A stretch of DNA of 10,930 nucleotides from Neorhizobium sp. UBA7851 (GTDB lineage: Bacteria; Pseudomonadota; Alphaproteobacteria; Rhizobiales; Rhizobiaceae). The stretch lies in the NCBI GenBank assembly GCA_002500765.1, contig DLSX01000220.1, positions 3,430 through 14,359 of the forward strand, written 5' to 3'. Positions 1 through 6,582 of the stretch are shown one piece after another; the stretch's first letter is position 1, and each line of letters opens with the position of its first letter. The position numbers were made by a program, and so were the translations under genes. Under the pieces are notes generated by a model that was given only the letters and a program-made list of their open reading frames with translations, searched no databases and was not told the DNA's origin.

Positions 1-582
1 CCGCAGCAGGAATTCCTGCAGGTCGACACGACGAACATCCTGTTCATCTGCGGCGGTGCGTTTGCAGGTCTCGACAAGATCATCTCCGCTCGCGGCGAGA
101 AGACATCGATCGGTTTCGGTGCATCGGTCAAGGCTGCGGATGACCGCCGTGTCGGCGAAGTGCTGCGCGAACTCGAGCCGGAAGATCTGGTCAAGTTCGG
201 CCTGATCCCGGAATTCATCGGTCGTCTGCCTGTTCTGGCAACGCTCGAGGATCTTGATGAGGACGCGCTGATCCAGATCCTGTCGGAGCCGAAGAATGCA
301 CTGATCAAGCAGTATCAGCGCCTGTTCGAGATGGAAGACGTGGAACTGACCTTCCACGAGGACGCCCTTCGCGAAATCGCCCGCAAGGCGATCATCCGCA
401 AGACCGGCGCCCGCGGTCTTCGTTCGATCATGGAAAAGATCCTGCTCGACACGATGTTCGAACTTCCCGAGATGGAAGGCGTTCGCGAAGTCGTCATTTC
501 GGACGACGTCGTAAAGGGCAATGCCCGCCCGCTTTACATCTATGCGGATCGTCAGGACGAGAAGGCCAACGTTTCGGCCTGA
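1..582 (+). CDS. clpX: ClpX, ATPase subunit of ClpXP (3' part only)
   Basis: This is the last 193 residues of ClpX, read in frame from base 1; the 5' part (zinc-binding domain, Walker A and B) lies outside the window. ClpX is a cytosolic AAA+ hexamer that unfolds tagged proteins and feeds them to ClpP. Visible family landmarks are the sensor-1 stretch TTNILFICGGAF (residues 10-21 of the fragment), the arginine-finger motif GLIPEFIGRLP (about 66-76) and the sensor-2 helix TGARGLRSIMEKILLD (about 136-151). The C-terminus (…RQDEKANVSA) is the short variable tail usual in rhizobial ClpX. A strong terminator follows 26 bases after the stop, so lon is transcribed separately. The identification is near certain. 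Confidence 0.97.
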   Translation, partial: PQQEFLQVDTTNILFICGGAFAGLDKIISARGEKTSIGFGASVKAADDRRVGEVLRELEPEDLVKFGLIPEFIGRLPVLATLEDLDEDALIQILSEPKNALIKQYQRLFEMEDVELTFHEDALREIARKAIIRKTGARGLRSIMEKILLDTMFELPEMEGVREVVISDDVVKGNARPLYIYADRQDEKANVSA

Positions 583-608
583 GCCGCATCGTTAGTCAGG
601 ATTTGATA

Positions 609-633
609 GAGGCCCCACATTGGGGCCTCTTTT
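609..633 (+). terminator. Intrinsic terminator of clpX
   Basis: A perfect 9-bp stem GAGGCCCCA (609-617) / TGGGGCCTC (621-629) with a CAT loop is followed by TTTT (630-633). It separates clpX from lon. Confidence 0.92.
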
Positions 634-899
634 CGTAGGTAAACTGTGGTCTGGAGCAGGGTTTTGGGGAAATCTTCAAAGCTGGCGGTTGCGCGATATT
701 CAGCTTGCTTTAGACGTGAGGCACGCAGATCATGATTGTTCTCGCTGCTTCGCTTTTTTCGGCCTTTATGCGGATGTCGGATGCGATGCGCGTTCCGTCG
801 ATGGCCGGGCCGGTCTGACGGCGAGTGGTGACGTCGGATATTTATGCGAGCGCTTTGTAATATCCCTGTCATGTCGGTGAATGCTGGGCTGCTGCAAGG
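634..899. other. clpX-lon intergenic region, no gene recognised
   Basis: The clpX-lon gap is 416 bases in all, and this is the part between the clpX terminator and the putative lon promoter. Short open frames exist on both strands, but none has a family signature, a good ribosome binding site or convincing codon use. The best small frame is 732-818 (28 residues, starting MIVLAASLFSAFM), with only a distant GAGG upstream; I do not call it a gene. No tRNA-like fold or tandem repeat was seen. Confidence 0.5.
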
Positions 900-928
900 C
901 TTGAAAATGACATAGGAAAGCTCCACCT
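900..928 (+). promoter_or_regulatory. Putative heat-shock (sigma-32/RpoH) promoter of lon
   Basis: CTTGAAA (900-906) equals the core -35 element of sigma-32 promoters. After a 14-base spacer, CTCCACCT (921-928) matches the E. coli-type -10 CCCCATNT at five of seven defined positions. Transcription would start near 935, giving a leader of about 64 bases for lon. Heat-shock control of lon is well known in proteobacteria. The -10 is imperfect, and the fit to a rhizobial CTATAT -10 is worse, so this is a moderate call. Confidence 0.42.
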
Positions 929-944
929 TGAGCGGGAGTGAAGT

Positions 945-994
945 GCTTGGGTATTTGCTCAAGCCATCCCGGAAACGGGACGATGGAAAGGAAA
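945..994 (+). promoter_or_regulatory. lon leader RNA: ROSE-like hairpin over the ribosome binding site
   Basis: The lon Shine-Dalgarno (AAAGGA, 987-992) lies on the 3' side of a foldable hairpin. Its core is UCCCG (967-971), a GAAA tetraloop, and CGGGA (976-980), extended by CCA (964-966) / UGG (984-986). Outside this, UUUGCU (954-959) faces AGGAAA (989-994). It pairs at five positions with a G opposite G (957/991), the arrangement known from ROSE thermometers, where UUGCU masks the Shine-Dalgarno. A competing hairpin, GCUUGGG (945-951) with CUCAAGC (958-964), would use part of the same strand and free the site. The folding is by eye and no energy was computed. Confidence 0.4.
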
Positions 995-998
995 CAAG

Positions 999-3419
999 AT
1001 GACAAGTTCAACGTCTGCAGCATCCGGCCCTGCGACCTATCCGGTCCTGCCATTGCGCGACATTGTGGTCTTCCCGCATATGATCGTTCCCCTGTTCGTC
1101 GGACGTGAGAAATCCATCCGCGCGCTCGAGGAGGTCATGGGTTCCGACAAGCAGATCATGCTCGTCACCCAGATCAATGCCAGCGACGACGATCCGGAGC
1201 CCGATGCGATCTACAAGGTCGGCACGGTCGCCAATGTGCTGCAGCTCCTCAAGCTGCCCGACGGTACCGTAAAGGTTCTGGTCGAAGGCCGCGCACGCGC
1301 CGAGATCGAGACCTATACCGACCGCGAGGAATTCTATGAGGCAAAGGCCGAAGTTCTAGACGAACCGCAGGAAGATGCTGTCGAGGTCGAGGCTCTGTCC
1401 CGCTCGGTCGTTTCCGAGTTCGAGAACTACGTGAAGCTCAACAAGAAGATCTCACCGGAAGTTGTCGGCGCCGCCAGCCAGATCGAGGAATACTCGAAGT
1501 TGGCAGATACGGTCGCCTCGCATCTGTCGATCAAGATCACCGAAAAGCAGGAAATGCTGGAAACGGTTTCCATCAAGCTGCGTCTGGAAAAGGCGCTCGG
1601 CTTCATGGAAGGCGAGATTTCGGTTCTGCAGGTCGAGAAGCGCATCCGCTCGCGTGTCAAGCGCCAGATGGAAAAGACCCAGCGCGAGTACTACCTCAAC
1701 GAACAGATGAAGGCGATCCAGAAGGAGCTCGGCGACGGCGACGAAGGCCGTGACGAGATGGCCGAACTGGAAGAGCGCATCGGCAAGACCAAGCTTTCCA
1801 AGGAAGCCCGCGAAAAGGCGGATGCCGAACTGAAGAAGCTGCGCCAGATGAGCCCGATGTCGGCGGAAGCCACCGTCGTGCGTAACTATCTCGACTGGTT
1901 GCTCGGCATCCCGTGGGGCAAGAAGTCGAAGATCAAGGCCGACCTCAACAACGCCGAAAAGATCCTTGAGCTGGATCACTTCGGTCTCGACAAGGTCAAG
2001 GAACGGATCGTCGAATATCTGGCGGTTCAGGCGCGTGCGACGAAGATCAAGGGCCCGATCCTCTGCCTCGTCGGTCCTCCTGGCGTCGGCAAGACCTCGC
2101 TCGCCCAGTCGATCGCCAAGGCGACCGGCCGCGAATATGTGCGCATGGCGCTCGGTGGCGTTCGCGACGAAGCCGAGATCCGCGGTCACCGCCGTACTTA
2201 CATTGGCTCCATGCCCGGCAAGATCATCCAGTCGATGAAGAAGGCCAAGAAGTCCAACCCGCTCTTCCTGCTCGACGAGATCGACAAGATGGGCTCGGAT
2301 TTCCGCGGCGATCCGTCGGCGGCCCTCTTGGAAGTCCTCGATCCGGCGCAGAACTCGACCTTCATGGACCACTACCTGGAAGTCGAATATGATCTGTCCG
2401 ACGTGATGTTCATCACCACGGCGAACACGCTCAACATTCCGGGTCCGCTGATGGACCGCATGGAGATCATCCGCATCGCCGGTTACACGGAAGATGAAAA
2501 GCGCGAGATCGCCAAGCGTCACCTTCTGCCGAAGGCGATCAAGGAACACGCGCTGCAGCCGAACGAGTTTTCGGTTTCTGACGATGCGCTGATGGCGATC
2601 AGCCAGCAGTATACCCGCGAAGCCGGCGTTCGTTCCTTCGAACGCGAGCTGATGAAGCTCGCCCGCAAGGCAGTGACCGAGATCATCAAGGGCAAGACGA
2701 AGTCGGTTGCCATCACGGCCGCCAATATTTCGGATTACCTCGGTGTTCCGCGCTATCGCCATGGCGAGGCCGAGGGCGAGGATCAGGTCGGTGTCGTCAC
2801 CGGTCTCGCCTGGACGGAAGTCGGCGGCGAGCTGTTGACCATCGAAGGCGTCATGATGCCGGGCAAGGGTCGCATGACCGTCACCGGCAACCTGAAGGAC
2901 GTCATGAAGGAATCGATTTCGGCTGCGGCATCCTATGTCCGTTCGCGCGCCGTCGATTTCGGCATCGAGCCGCCGCGTTTCGACAAGTCGGACATCCACG
3001 TTCACGTGCCGGAAGGGGCGACCCCGAAGGACGGCCCGTCGGCCGGTGTCGGCATGGCGACCGCGATCGTCTCGATCATGACCGGCATTCCGGTCCGCAA
3101 GGATATCGCCATGACCGGCGAAATCACCCTGCGCGGCCGCGTCCTGCCAATCGGTGGCCTGAAGGAAAAGCTGCTTGCCGCCCTTCGCGGTAACATCAAG
3201 ACTGTTCTGATCCCGGAAGAAAACGCCAAGGATCTGGCCGACATTCCGGACAACGTGAAGAACGGCATGGAGATCATTCCGGTCTCCCGCATGGGCGAAG
3301 TCATCAAGCATGCGCTGGTGCGTCGCCCCGAGCCGATCGAGTGGGATGGAACGGTCGAGACGCCGGTCATTGCCAATGTCGAAGGTTCCGAAGACGGGGC
3401 GACGACCATCGCCCATTGA
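999..3419 (+). CDS. lon: Lon, ATP-dependent serine protease
   Basis: An 806-residue LonA protease (E. coli Lon has 784), a cytosolic hexamer that degrades misfolded and regulatory proteins. Domains in order: N-terminal LON substrate-binding domain (about 14-206), helical/coiled region rich in K and E (about 207-310), AAA+ module and C-terminal protease domain (about 600-785). Walker A is GPPGVGKT at 359-366 and Walker B is LFLLDE at 422-427. The catalytic dyad is Ser681 in DGPSAGVG and Lys724 in GGLKEK; the 43-residue gap equals that in E. coli (S679/K722). The start ATG has AAAGGA 6 bases upstream. No key residue is missing. It sits between clpX and hup, the usual alphaproteobacterial order, and has its own terminator. 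It is likely heat-induced through the promoter and leader described upstream. Confidence 0.99.
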   Translation: MTSSTSAASGPATYPVLPLRDIVVFPHMIVPLFVGREKSIRALEEVMGSDKQIMLVTQINASDDDPEPDAIYKVGTVANVLQLLKLPDGTVKVLVEGRARAEIETYTDREEFYEAKAEVLDEPQEDAVEVEALSRSVVSEFENYVKLNKKISPEVVGAASQIEEYSKLADTVASHLSIKITEKQEMLETVSIKLRLEKALGFMEGEISVLQVEKRIRSRVKRQMEKTQREYYLNEQMKAIQKELGDGDEGRDEMAELEERIGKTKLSKEAREKADAELKKLRQMSPMSAEATVVRNYLDWLLGIPWGKKSKIKADLNNAEKILELDHFGLDKVKERIVEYLAVQARATKIKGPILCLVGPPGVGKTSLAQSIAKATGREYVRMALGGVRDEAEIRGHRRTYIGSMPGKIIQSMKKAKKSNPLFLLDEIDKMGSDFRGDPSAALLEVLDPAQNSTFMDHYLEVEYDLSDVMFITTANTLNIPGPLMDRMEIIRIAGYTEDEKREIAKRHLLPKAIKEHALQPNEFSVSDDALMAISQQYTREAGVRSFERELMKLARKAVTEIIKGKTKSVAITAANISDYLGVPRYRHGEAEGEDQVGVVTGLAWTEVGGELLTIEGVMMPGKGRMTVTGNLKDVMKESISAAASYVRSRAVDFGIEPPRFDKSDIHVHVPEGATPKDGPSAGVGMATAIVSIMTGIPVRKDIAMTGEITLRGRVLPIGGLKEKLLAALRGNIKTVLIPEENAKDLADIPDNVKNGMEIIPVSRMGEVIKHALVRRPEPIEWDGTVETPVIANVEGSEDGATTIAH

Positions 3420-3455
3420 GCGATCTTTCGGGTCAACCGAGTTTGAATTGTGGAG

Positions 3456-3481
3456 AAAGCCGGCGAAAGCCGGCTTTTTTT
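3456..3481 (+). terminator. Intrinsic terminator of lon
   Basis: A 9-bp stem AAAGCCGGC (3456-3464) / GCCGGCTTT (3469-3477) is closed by a GAAA tetraloop and followed by a run of T to 3481. It lies 37 bases after the lon stop. Confidence 0.95.
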
Positions 3482-3528
3482 GTGAAAAATGCACGAAACC
3501 CCTTGTTTTTCAGGCGATCTCAGAGCTT

Positions 3529-3558
3529 TTGGGTTGCCAAGCTCCGACGCAAAACTAT
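3529..3558 (+). promoter_or_regulatory. Weak candidate promoter of the HU gene
   Basis: TTGGGT (3529-3534), an 18-base spacer and AACTAT (3553-3558) form the best sigma-70-like pair found between the lon terminator and the HU gene. The -35 match is partial. HU is normally very highly expressed, so a promoter must exist between 3482 and 3610, but its exact position is uncertain. Confidence 0.25.
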
Positions 3559-3559
3559 T

Positions 3560-3582
3560 GTCGGCGCCGACTAATCGAGTCG
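3560..3582 (+). repeat. Overlapping inverted repeats in the HU gene leader
   Basis: GTCGGCGCCGAC (3560-3571) is a perfect 12-bp palindrome. It overlaps a second inverted repeat, CGACT (3568-3572) / AGTCG (3578-3582) with loop AATCG. They lie just downstream of the candidate -10 and 28 bases before the HU start. They could be a DNA operator or alternative leader hairpins; the sequence alone does not decide. Confidence 0.45.
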
Positions 3583-3610
3583 TTCCAAAACCGTAGAAAG
3601 GGATGGAAAC

Positions 3611-3889
3611 ATGAACAAGAACGAGCTGGTTTCCGCAGTTGCCGAAAAGGCTGGTCTCTCCAAGGCCGACGCCGCATCCGCCGTGGACGCAGTATTCGAA
3701 ACCGTACAGGGCGAACTGAAGAACGGCGGCGACATTCGTCTCGCTGGCTTCGGCAGCTTCTCGGTATCCCGTCGCGAAGCCTCCAAGGGCCGCAACCCGT
3801 CGACCGGCGCAGAAGTCGATATCCCGGCTCGCAACGTTCCGAAGTTCTCGGCCGGCAAGGGCCTGAAGGACGCCGTCAACGGCAAGTAA
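3611..3889 (+). CDS. hupB: HU, histone-like DNA-binding protein
   Basis: A 92-residue HU protein, a small dimer that bends DNA without strong sequence preference and organises the nucleoid. Length and sequence fit the family. The N-terminal helices begin MNKNELVSAVAEKAGLSKADA. The conserved GFGSF turn is at 46-50, and the DNA-contacting arm has GRNPSTG at 60-66 with Pro63, the residue that wedges between base pairs. The arm ends in IPARNVPKFSAGKGLK (71-86), the typical HU C-terminal strand and helix. AAAGGGA at 3597-3603 is a good ribosome binding site 7 bases before the ATG. IHF is excluded by the short length and the HU-like N-terminus. In rhizobia this gene is called hupB or hup, so the symbol choice is conventional. 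Confidence 0.97.
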   Translation: MNKNELVSAVAEKAGLSKADAASAVDAVFETVQGELKNGGDIRLAGFGSFSVSRREASKGRNPSTGAEVDIPARNVPKFSAGKGLKDAVNGK

Positions 3890-3895
3890 GATCTT

Positions 3896-3916
3896 TATGG
3901 CGGTTCGTCCGCCATA
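3896..3916 (+). other. Stable 3' UTR hairpin of the HU mRNA
   Basis: A perfect 8-bp stem TATGGCGG (3896-3903) / CCGCCATA (3909-3916) with loop TTCGT starts 6 bases after the HU stop. It has no T tract and stands 5 bases before the true terminator, so it is more likely an mRNA-stabilising element than a terminator. Confidence 0.6.
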
Positions 3917-3921
3917 GTCTC

Positions 3922-3950
3922 AAAACCCCGGATCGTCTCCGGGGTTTTTT
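3922..3950 (+). terminator. Intrinsic terminator of the HU gene
   Basis: A stem AAAACCCCGGA (3922-3932) / TCCGGGGTTTT (3938-3948) with loop TCGTC is followed by T to 3950. It closes the clpX-lon-hup block. Confidence 0.95.
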
Positions 3951-4188
3951 GTTGCGCAAAGAAACCTTCACCTCTGATGTAGGTTGTGACGTCTGCGGTC
4001 AAACAGTGATGCCATGGCGCAACATAGATCGCAATTTACTGATTTTTGTCAAAATAGTGGCGGGCTGGTTTTTCGGACCGCTTGTCAGAATAAGTTTCGC
4101 CAGTCTTCTTTGTGCATGGGGCATTAGCGATTCTTGTTTTAGATATATGATTACTTCTTACATTTTTGAAGCGGGTTATATTTCGTCA
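3951..4188. other. Low-GC intergenic stretch before the autotransporter, no gene recognised
   Basis: The gap from the HU stop to the autotransporter start is 339 bases, and this is the part after the HU terminator. No coding frame, tRNA or Pho box was found. Base composition drops sharply; I count 21 G/C in 60 at 4141-4200. A weak promoter candidate is TTCTTA (4155-4160), a 16-base spacer and TATATT (4177-4182). GTTGCGC (3951-3957) and GCGCAAC (4017-4023) form a distant 7-bp inverted repeat of doubtful meaning. Confidence 0.45.
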
Positions 4189-4221
4189 TCGCTGAGAGCA
4201 TCCGTCTCTAATCATCAGCGA
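4189..4221 (+). promoter_or_regulatory. Hairpin overlapping the weak ribosome binding site of the autotransporter gene
   Basis: TCGCTGA (4189-4195) and TCAGCGA (4215-4221) are perfect 7-bp arms, and GAG (4196-4198) can also pair with CTC (4206-4208). The only purine-rich candidate ribosome binding site, GCGAG at 4218-4222, lies mostly in the 3' arm, 6 bases before the start codon. The hairpin may therefore limit translation; this is inference. Confidence 0.4.
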
Positions 4222-4228
4222 GTGTTCT

Positions 4229-6412
4229 ATGTTTAAATCCAAGACTCTTTGTCTTCTAGCGAGCTCTGCGCTCGTGGCCGCAGTCGGCTCTGCATCCGTG
4301 GCGCATGCTGCTCAGGGCCCCGATATCGTCGGCATGAGCCGCGATGGCTCTATCGTTGTGGAAGGGATTTACGATTCCACCTCCCAAACGAGCACCTACC
4401 AGATAACTAACACGGCGACCGGTGAGATCAGTCAGATCACGCCTCCGCCAGGTGTGCGTGATTTTTATGCGCAGGACTTGAGCGCGGACGGAAAGACCGT
4501 GACCGGCACCTATTACATTGAAGCGTCGGGGCGGAAGGCTTCCTTCGTCTGGAGCGCTGCGAATGGTTTCACTGATCTCGGCGTTGTCGACACGGACACG
4601 ACCGCCGTTTTTGCAAGCGTAGTGAACGGTGACGGAACAGCTGTCGCTGGCAATGTCAGCGTCATGAGCATGTATTCCGAGGCATTCTACTGGTCAGCGT
4701 CGACCGGAATGGTTGGCCTGGGTATGCTGGACGGCACCGGTAGCGAGGCCTCGGCGATCAGTAATGACGGCAGCACCGTTGTTGGTCAGATCAATATGGG
4801 CAACTATAATTACCATGCGTTCCGCTGGACTGTGGACAGCGGCATTATGGAAAATATCGATACGCTCTACACAAGCTCCTACTCGATTGCCACAAGTGAT
4901 GACGGATCGGTCGTGGCGGGAAATGGAGAGATGTCCTCATCTTCGCCCTACCACGTGTTTCGCTGGACCGAAGCGGACGGTATGGTTGAAATCGGCACTC
5001 TTGGAGGGACTTACGTATCCCTGAGGGCGATGAGCGGCGATGGCAATGTTCTGGTCGGCCAATCCAGTCTCGCCAACGAAACGGCGTATCATGCCTATCG
5101 TTATGTCGCCTCCACCAACACCATGTCTGATCTGGGCACGCTGGGCGGCACCTCATCTTATGCAAACGCCATGAATTCCGATGGTAGCATCGTGGTTGGA
5201 TCGGCCGACAATGCCCTGTCTCAGAGACAGGGTTTTCGCTGGACAGAAGCGACGGGGATGATTTCCGTGGAAGACTGGCTGGAGAGCCAGGGCGCCACGA
5301 TCGGCAACGCCGTGACGGCATCTGCCGACTTTGTCTCGGAAGATGGTAGTGTCATCGTTGGTGCGACGACGACCGGCTCCAGCTACATCGCCCGCGTTGC
5401 CGCGAACGAGGATAATGGCGGATGCGCCCCCAACGCCGACATGTGTCATGGTGGCGGCAATAACGGCGGCGGAAGCGGCATCATCGATACGGCCAAGTTT
5501 TACCCGACAGTCGCAATGGCCAACAACGTGGTCGTTCAGGGTGGCGTCAACAGTGCCGACACGATCATGTTCGGTGCCCAGGGAGCGCCGATGCGCAACC
5601 TGCTCACCGTTGGCCAGAAGTCCGTCTGGGGCACGATCGACGGCGGTTATGACGAAAGCGACAACGCCGATGGCGGCCTGGCCCTCGGTGAGTTCGGCTT
5701 CGGTTACGGCATCGCCGATGGCGTCACTGCACGCTTCTCGGTCGGCGGCACCTATACCGACCAGGATCTCGATGCCGGCGGCGACGTGCGCCAGCGCGGC
5801 TTCTACCTGTCGCCGGAAGTCTCGGCCGATCTCGGCCAGAACGTCTACCTGACGGTCGGTGGTTATTGGGGACGCAGCAGCGTCGACAGCCGTCGCGGTT
5901 ACCTGAACGGCGCCGTCACCGATTATTCCAGCGGTGATACCAATGCCGAAACCTGGGGCGCCAAGATCCGCTTTGATTGGCTGAACGCGGTGACGATCGA
6001 CGAAACGGCGATCACCCCCTATGTCGGTCTTTCCTATGCCCACACCAAGGTCGATGCCTTCACCGAAACCGGCGGGTCCTTCCCGGTCGAATTCGACGGC
6101 AGCAGCGATCATTCCACCATCGCCCGTCTCGGCGCCGATTTTGTTCGTCCGCTGAACGATACGGTTCGTCTTCTGGCCAAGGCCGAACTGGACTACCAGT
6201 TCGAAAACCAAGCGGCAGCAACGAGCGGCACGTTGTCAGGCATCACCGACTTCAATCTCGAAGGTCAGGATCTGCAGCAGTTCTGGGCACGCGGCGGTAT
6301 TGGCGCCGAATTTGACCTCGGCAAGGGCGTTGCATCTTTCATGGTCAACGCCACGACCAAGGGCCAGGATCCGACCGTCTGGCTGCGCAGCAACTATACG
6401 GTCAAGTTCTGA
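4229..6412 (+). CDS. Autotransporter with HAF-type repeat passenger
   Basis: A 727-residue protein predicted to be exported and anchored in the outer membrane. A signal peptide covers residues 1-27 (K3 and K5, hydrophobic core, VAHA|AQ). The passenger (about 30-391) has eight copies of a unit with core (S/N/G)xDGxxVxG; the Asp of each core is at 39, 87, 135, 180, 225, 271, 318 and 372. Between cores are HAF-family phrases such as HAFRWT, YHVFRWTEADGM and IGTLGGT. A Gly/Asn-rich linker follows (about 395-420), holding Cys399 and Cys406, the only cysteines of the mature protein. Residues about 467-727 are an autotransporter-type beta-barrel with alternating aromatic and glycine strands, ending in Phe as outer-membrane barrels do. 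The ligand or activity of the passenger is unknown; adhesion or surface display is a guess. The ribosome binding site is weak. Passenger DNA is less GC-rich than barrel DNA. Confidence 0.85.
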   Translation: MFKSKTLCLLASSALVAAVGSASVAHAAQGPDIVGMSRDGSIVVEGIYDSTSQTSTYQITNTATGEISQITPPPGVRDFYAQDLSADGKTVTGTYYIEASGRKASFVWSAANGFTDLGVVDTDTTAVFASVVNGDGTAVAGNVSVMSMYSEAFYWSASTGMVGLGMLDGTGSEASAISNDGSTVVGQINMGNYNYHAFRWTVDSGIMENIDTLYTSSYSIATSDDGSVVAGNGEMSSSSPYHVFRWTEADGMVEIGTLGGTYVSLRAMSGDGNVLVGQSSLANETAYHAYRYVASTNTMSDLGTLGGTSSYANAMNSDGSIVVGSADNALSQRQGFRWTEATGMISVEDWLESQGATIGNAVTASADFVSEDGSVIVGATTTGSSYIARVAANEDNGGCAPNADMCHGGGNNGGGSGIIDTAKFYPTVAMANNVVVQGGVNSADTIMFGAQGAPMRNLLTVGQKSVWGTIDGGYDESDNADGGLALGEFGFGYGIADGVTARFSVGGTYTDQDLDAGGDVRQRGFYLSPEVSADLGQNVYLTVGGYWGRSSVDSRRGYLNGAVTDYSSGDTNAETWGAKIRFDWLNAVTIDETAITPYVGLSYAHTKVDAFTETGGSFPVEFDGSSDHSTIARLGADFVRPLNDTVRLLAKAELDYQFENQAAATSGTLSGITDFNLEGQDLQQFWARGGIGAEFDLGKGVASFMVNATTKGQDPTVWLRSNYTVKF
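4319..5401 (+). repeat. Eight HAF-type protein repeats in the passenger
   Basis: Diverged tandem units lie 45-54 residues apart, each with an S/N-x-DG-x-x-V-x-G core and most with an aromatic-R-W-(T/S) strand and a GM…LG(T/M)LGG segment. Examples are AISNDGSTVVG (176-186), AMSGDGNVLVG (267-277) and AMNSDGSIVVG (314-324). The layout suggests a seven- or eight-bladed beta-propeller. The repeats are clear in protein but not as DNA copies, so they are old. Confidence 0.75.
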
Positions 6413-6458
6413 TCGATCGTTACAAAATCAGTCTTCGGTAATCCCGGCGGCAAGATTG

Positions 6459-6486
6459 AAAGGCCTGGTTCTGCCAGGCCTTTCTC
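6459..6486 (+). terminator. Intrinsic terminator of the autotransporter gene
   Basis: A perfect 10-bp stem AAAGGCCTGG (6459-6468) / CCAGGCCTTT (6474-6483) with loop TTCTG is followed by a short, interrupted T tract. Confidence 0.88.
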
Positions 6487-6519
6487 GTTTATCTCGGCAA
6501 GATCCCGCAAGTGTGGATA

Positions 6520-6537
6520 ATGTCATAGCGCTGTCAT
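6520..6537 (+). promoter_or_regulatory. Pho box (PhoB site) upstream of the pyrophosphatase gene
   Basis: Two 7-bp units, ATGTCAT (6520-6526) and CTGTCAT (6531-6537), are separated by AGCG. This matches the PhoB consensus of two CTGTCAT-like units with an 11-bp period. A possible -10, CTAGGT (6547-6552), lies 9 bases downstream; it agrees with the rhizobial CTATAT at four of six positions. This is the layout expected where PhoB replaces a -35 element. Confidence 0.8.
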
Positions 6538-6582
6538 CTCAGCTGCCTAGGTGAGGGGCCTCATCATACTGAAGGGCTCCCC

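Noticed and set aside
10..28. Adjacent EcoRI, PstI and SalI sites that look like a cloning polylinker
   Set aside because: The bases encode EFLQVDTTN, the normal ClpX sequence, and the frame runs on into the sensor-1 motif. It is native DNA, not vector.
732..818. 28-residue hydrophobic small protein (starts MIVLAASLFSAFM) between clpX and lon
   Set aside because: The ribosome binding site is poor and distant, it has no promoter or terminator of its own, and nothing beyond a hydrophobic start supports it.
867..884. Possible Pho box before lon (CTGTCAT at 867-873)
   Set aside because: The second unit, GTGAATG, matches the consensus at only two of seven positions.
1452..3494. Long antisense open frame (680 codons) across lon
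   Set aside because: It has no recognisable domains and mirrors the third-position GC bias of lon on the other strand.
4040..4100. TGTCA-like words before the autotransporter gene as a third Pho box
   Set aside because: The units around 4047 and 4083 lack a partner at the 11-bp period, so there is no evidence that this gene belongs to the Pho regulon.
3310..4236. Open frame of 308 codons spanning the end of lon, the HU gene and the gap
   Set aside because: It crosses two terminators and the real HU gene in another frame; its sequence is low-complexity Arg/Ser-rich shadow.
5153..6211. Antisense open frame (352 codons) across the autotransporter barrel
   Set aside because: It begins inside the opposite gene without a ribosome binding site or family signature, and reflects the high GC of the barrel part.
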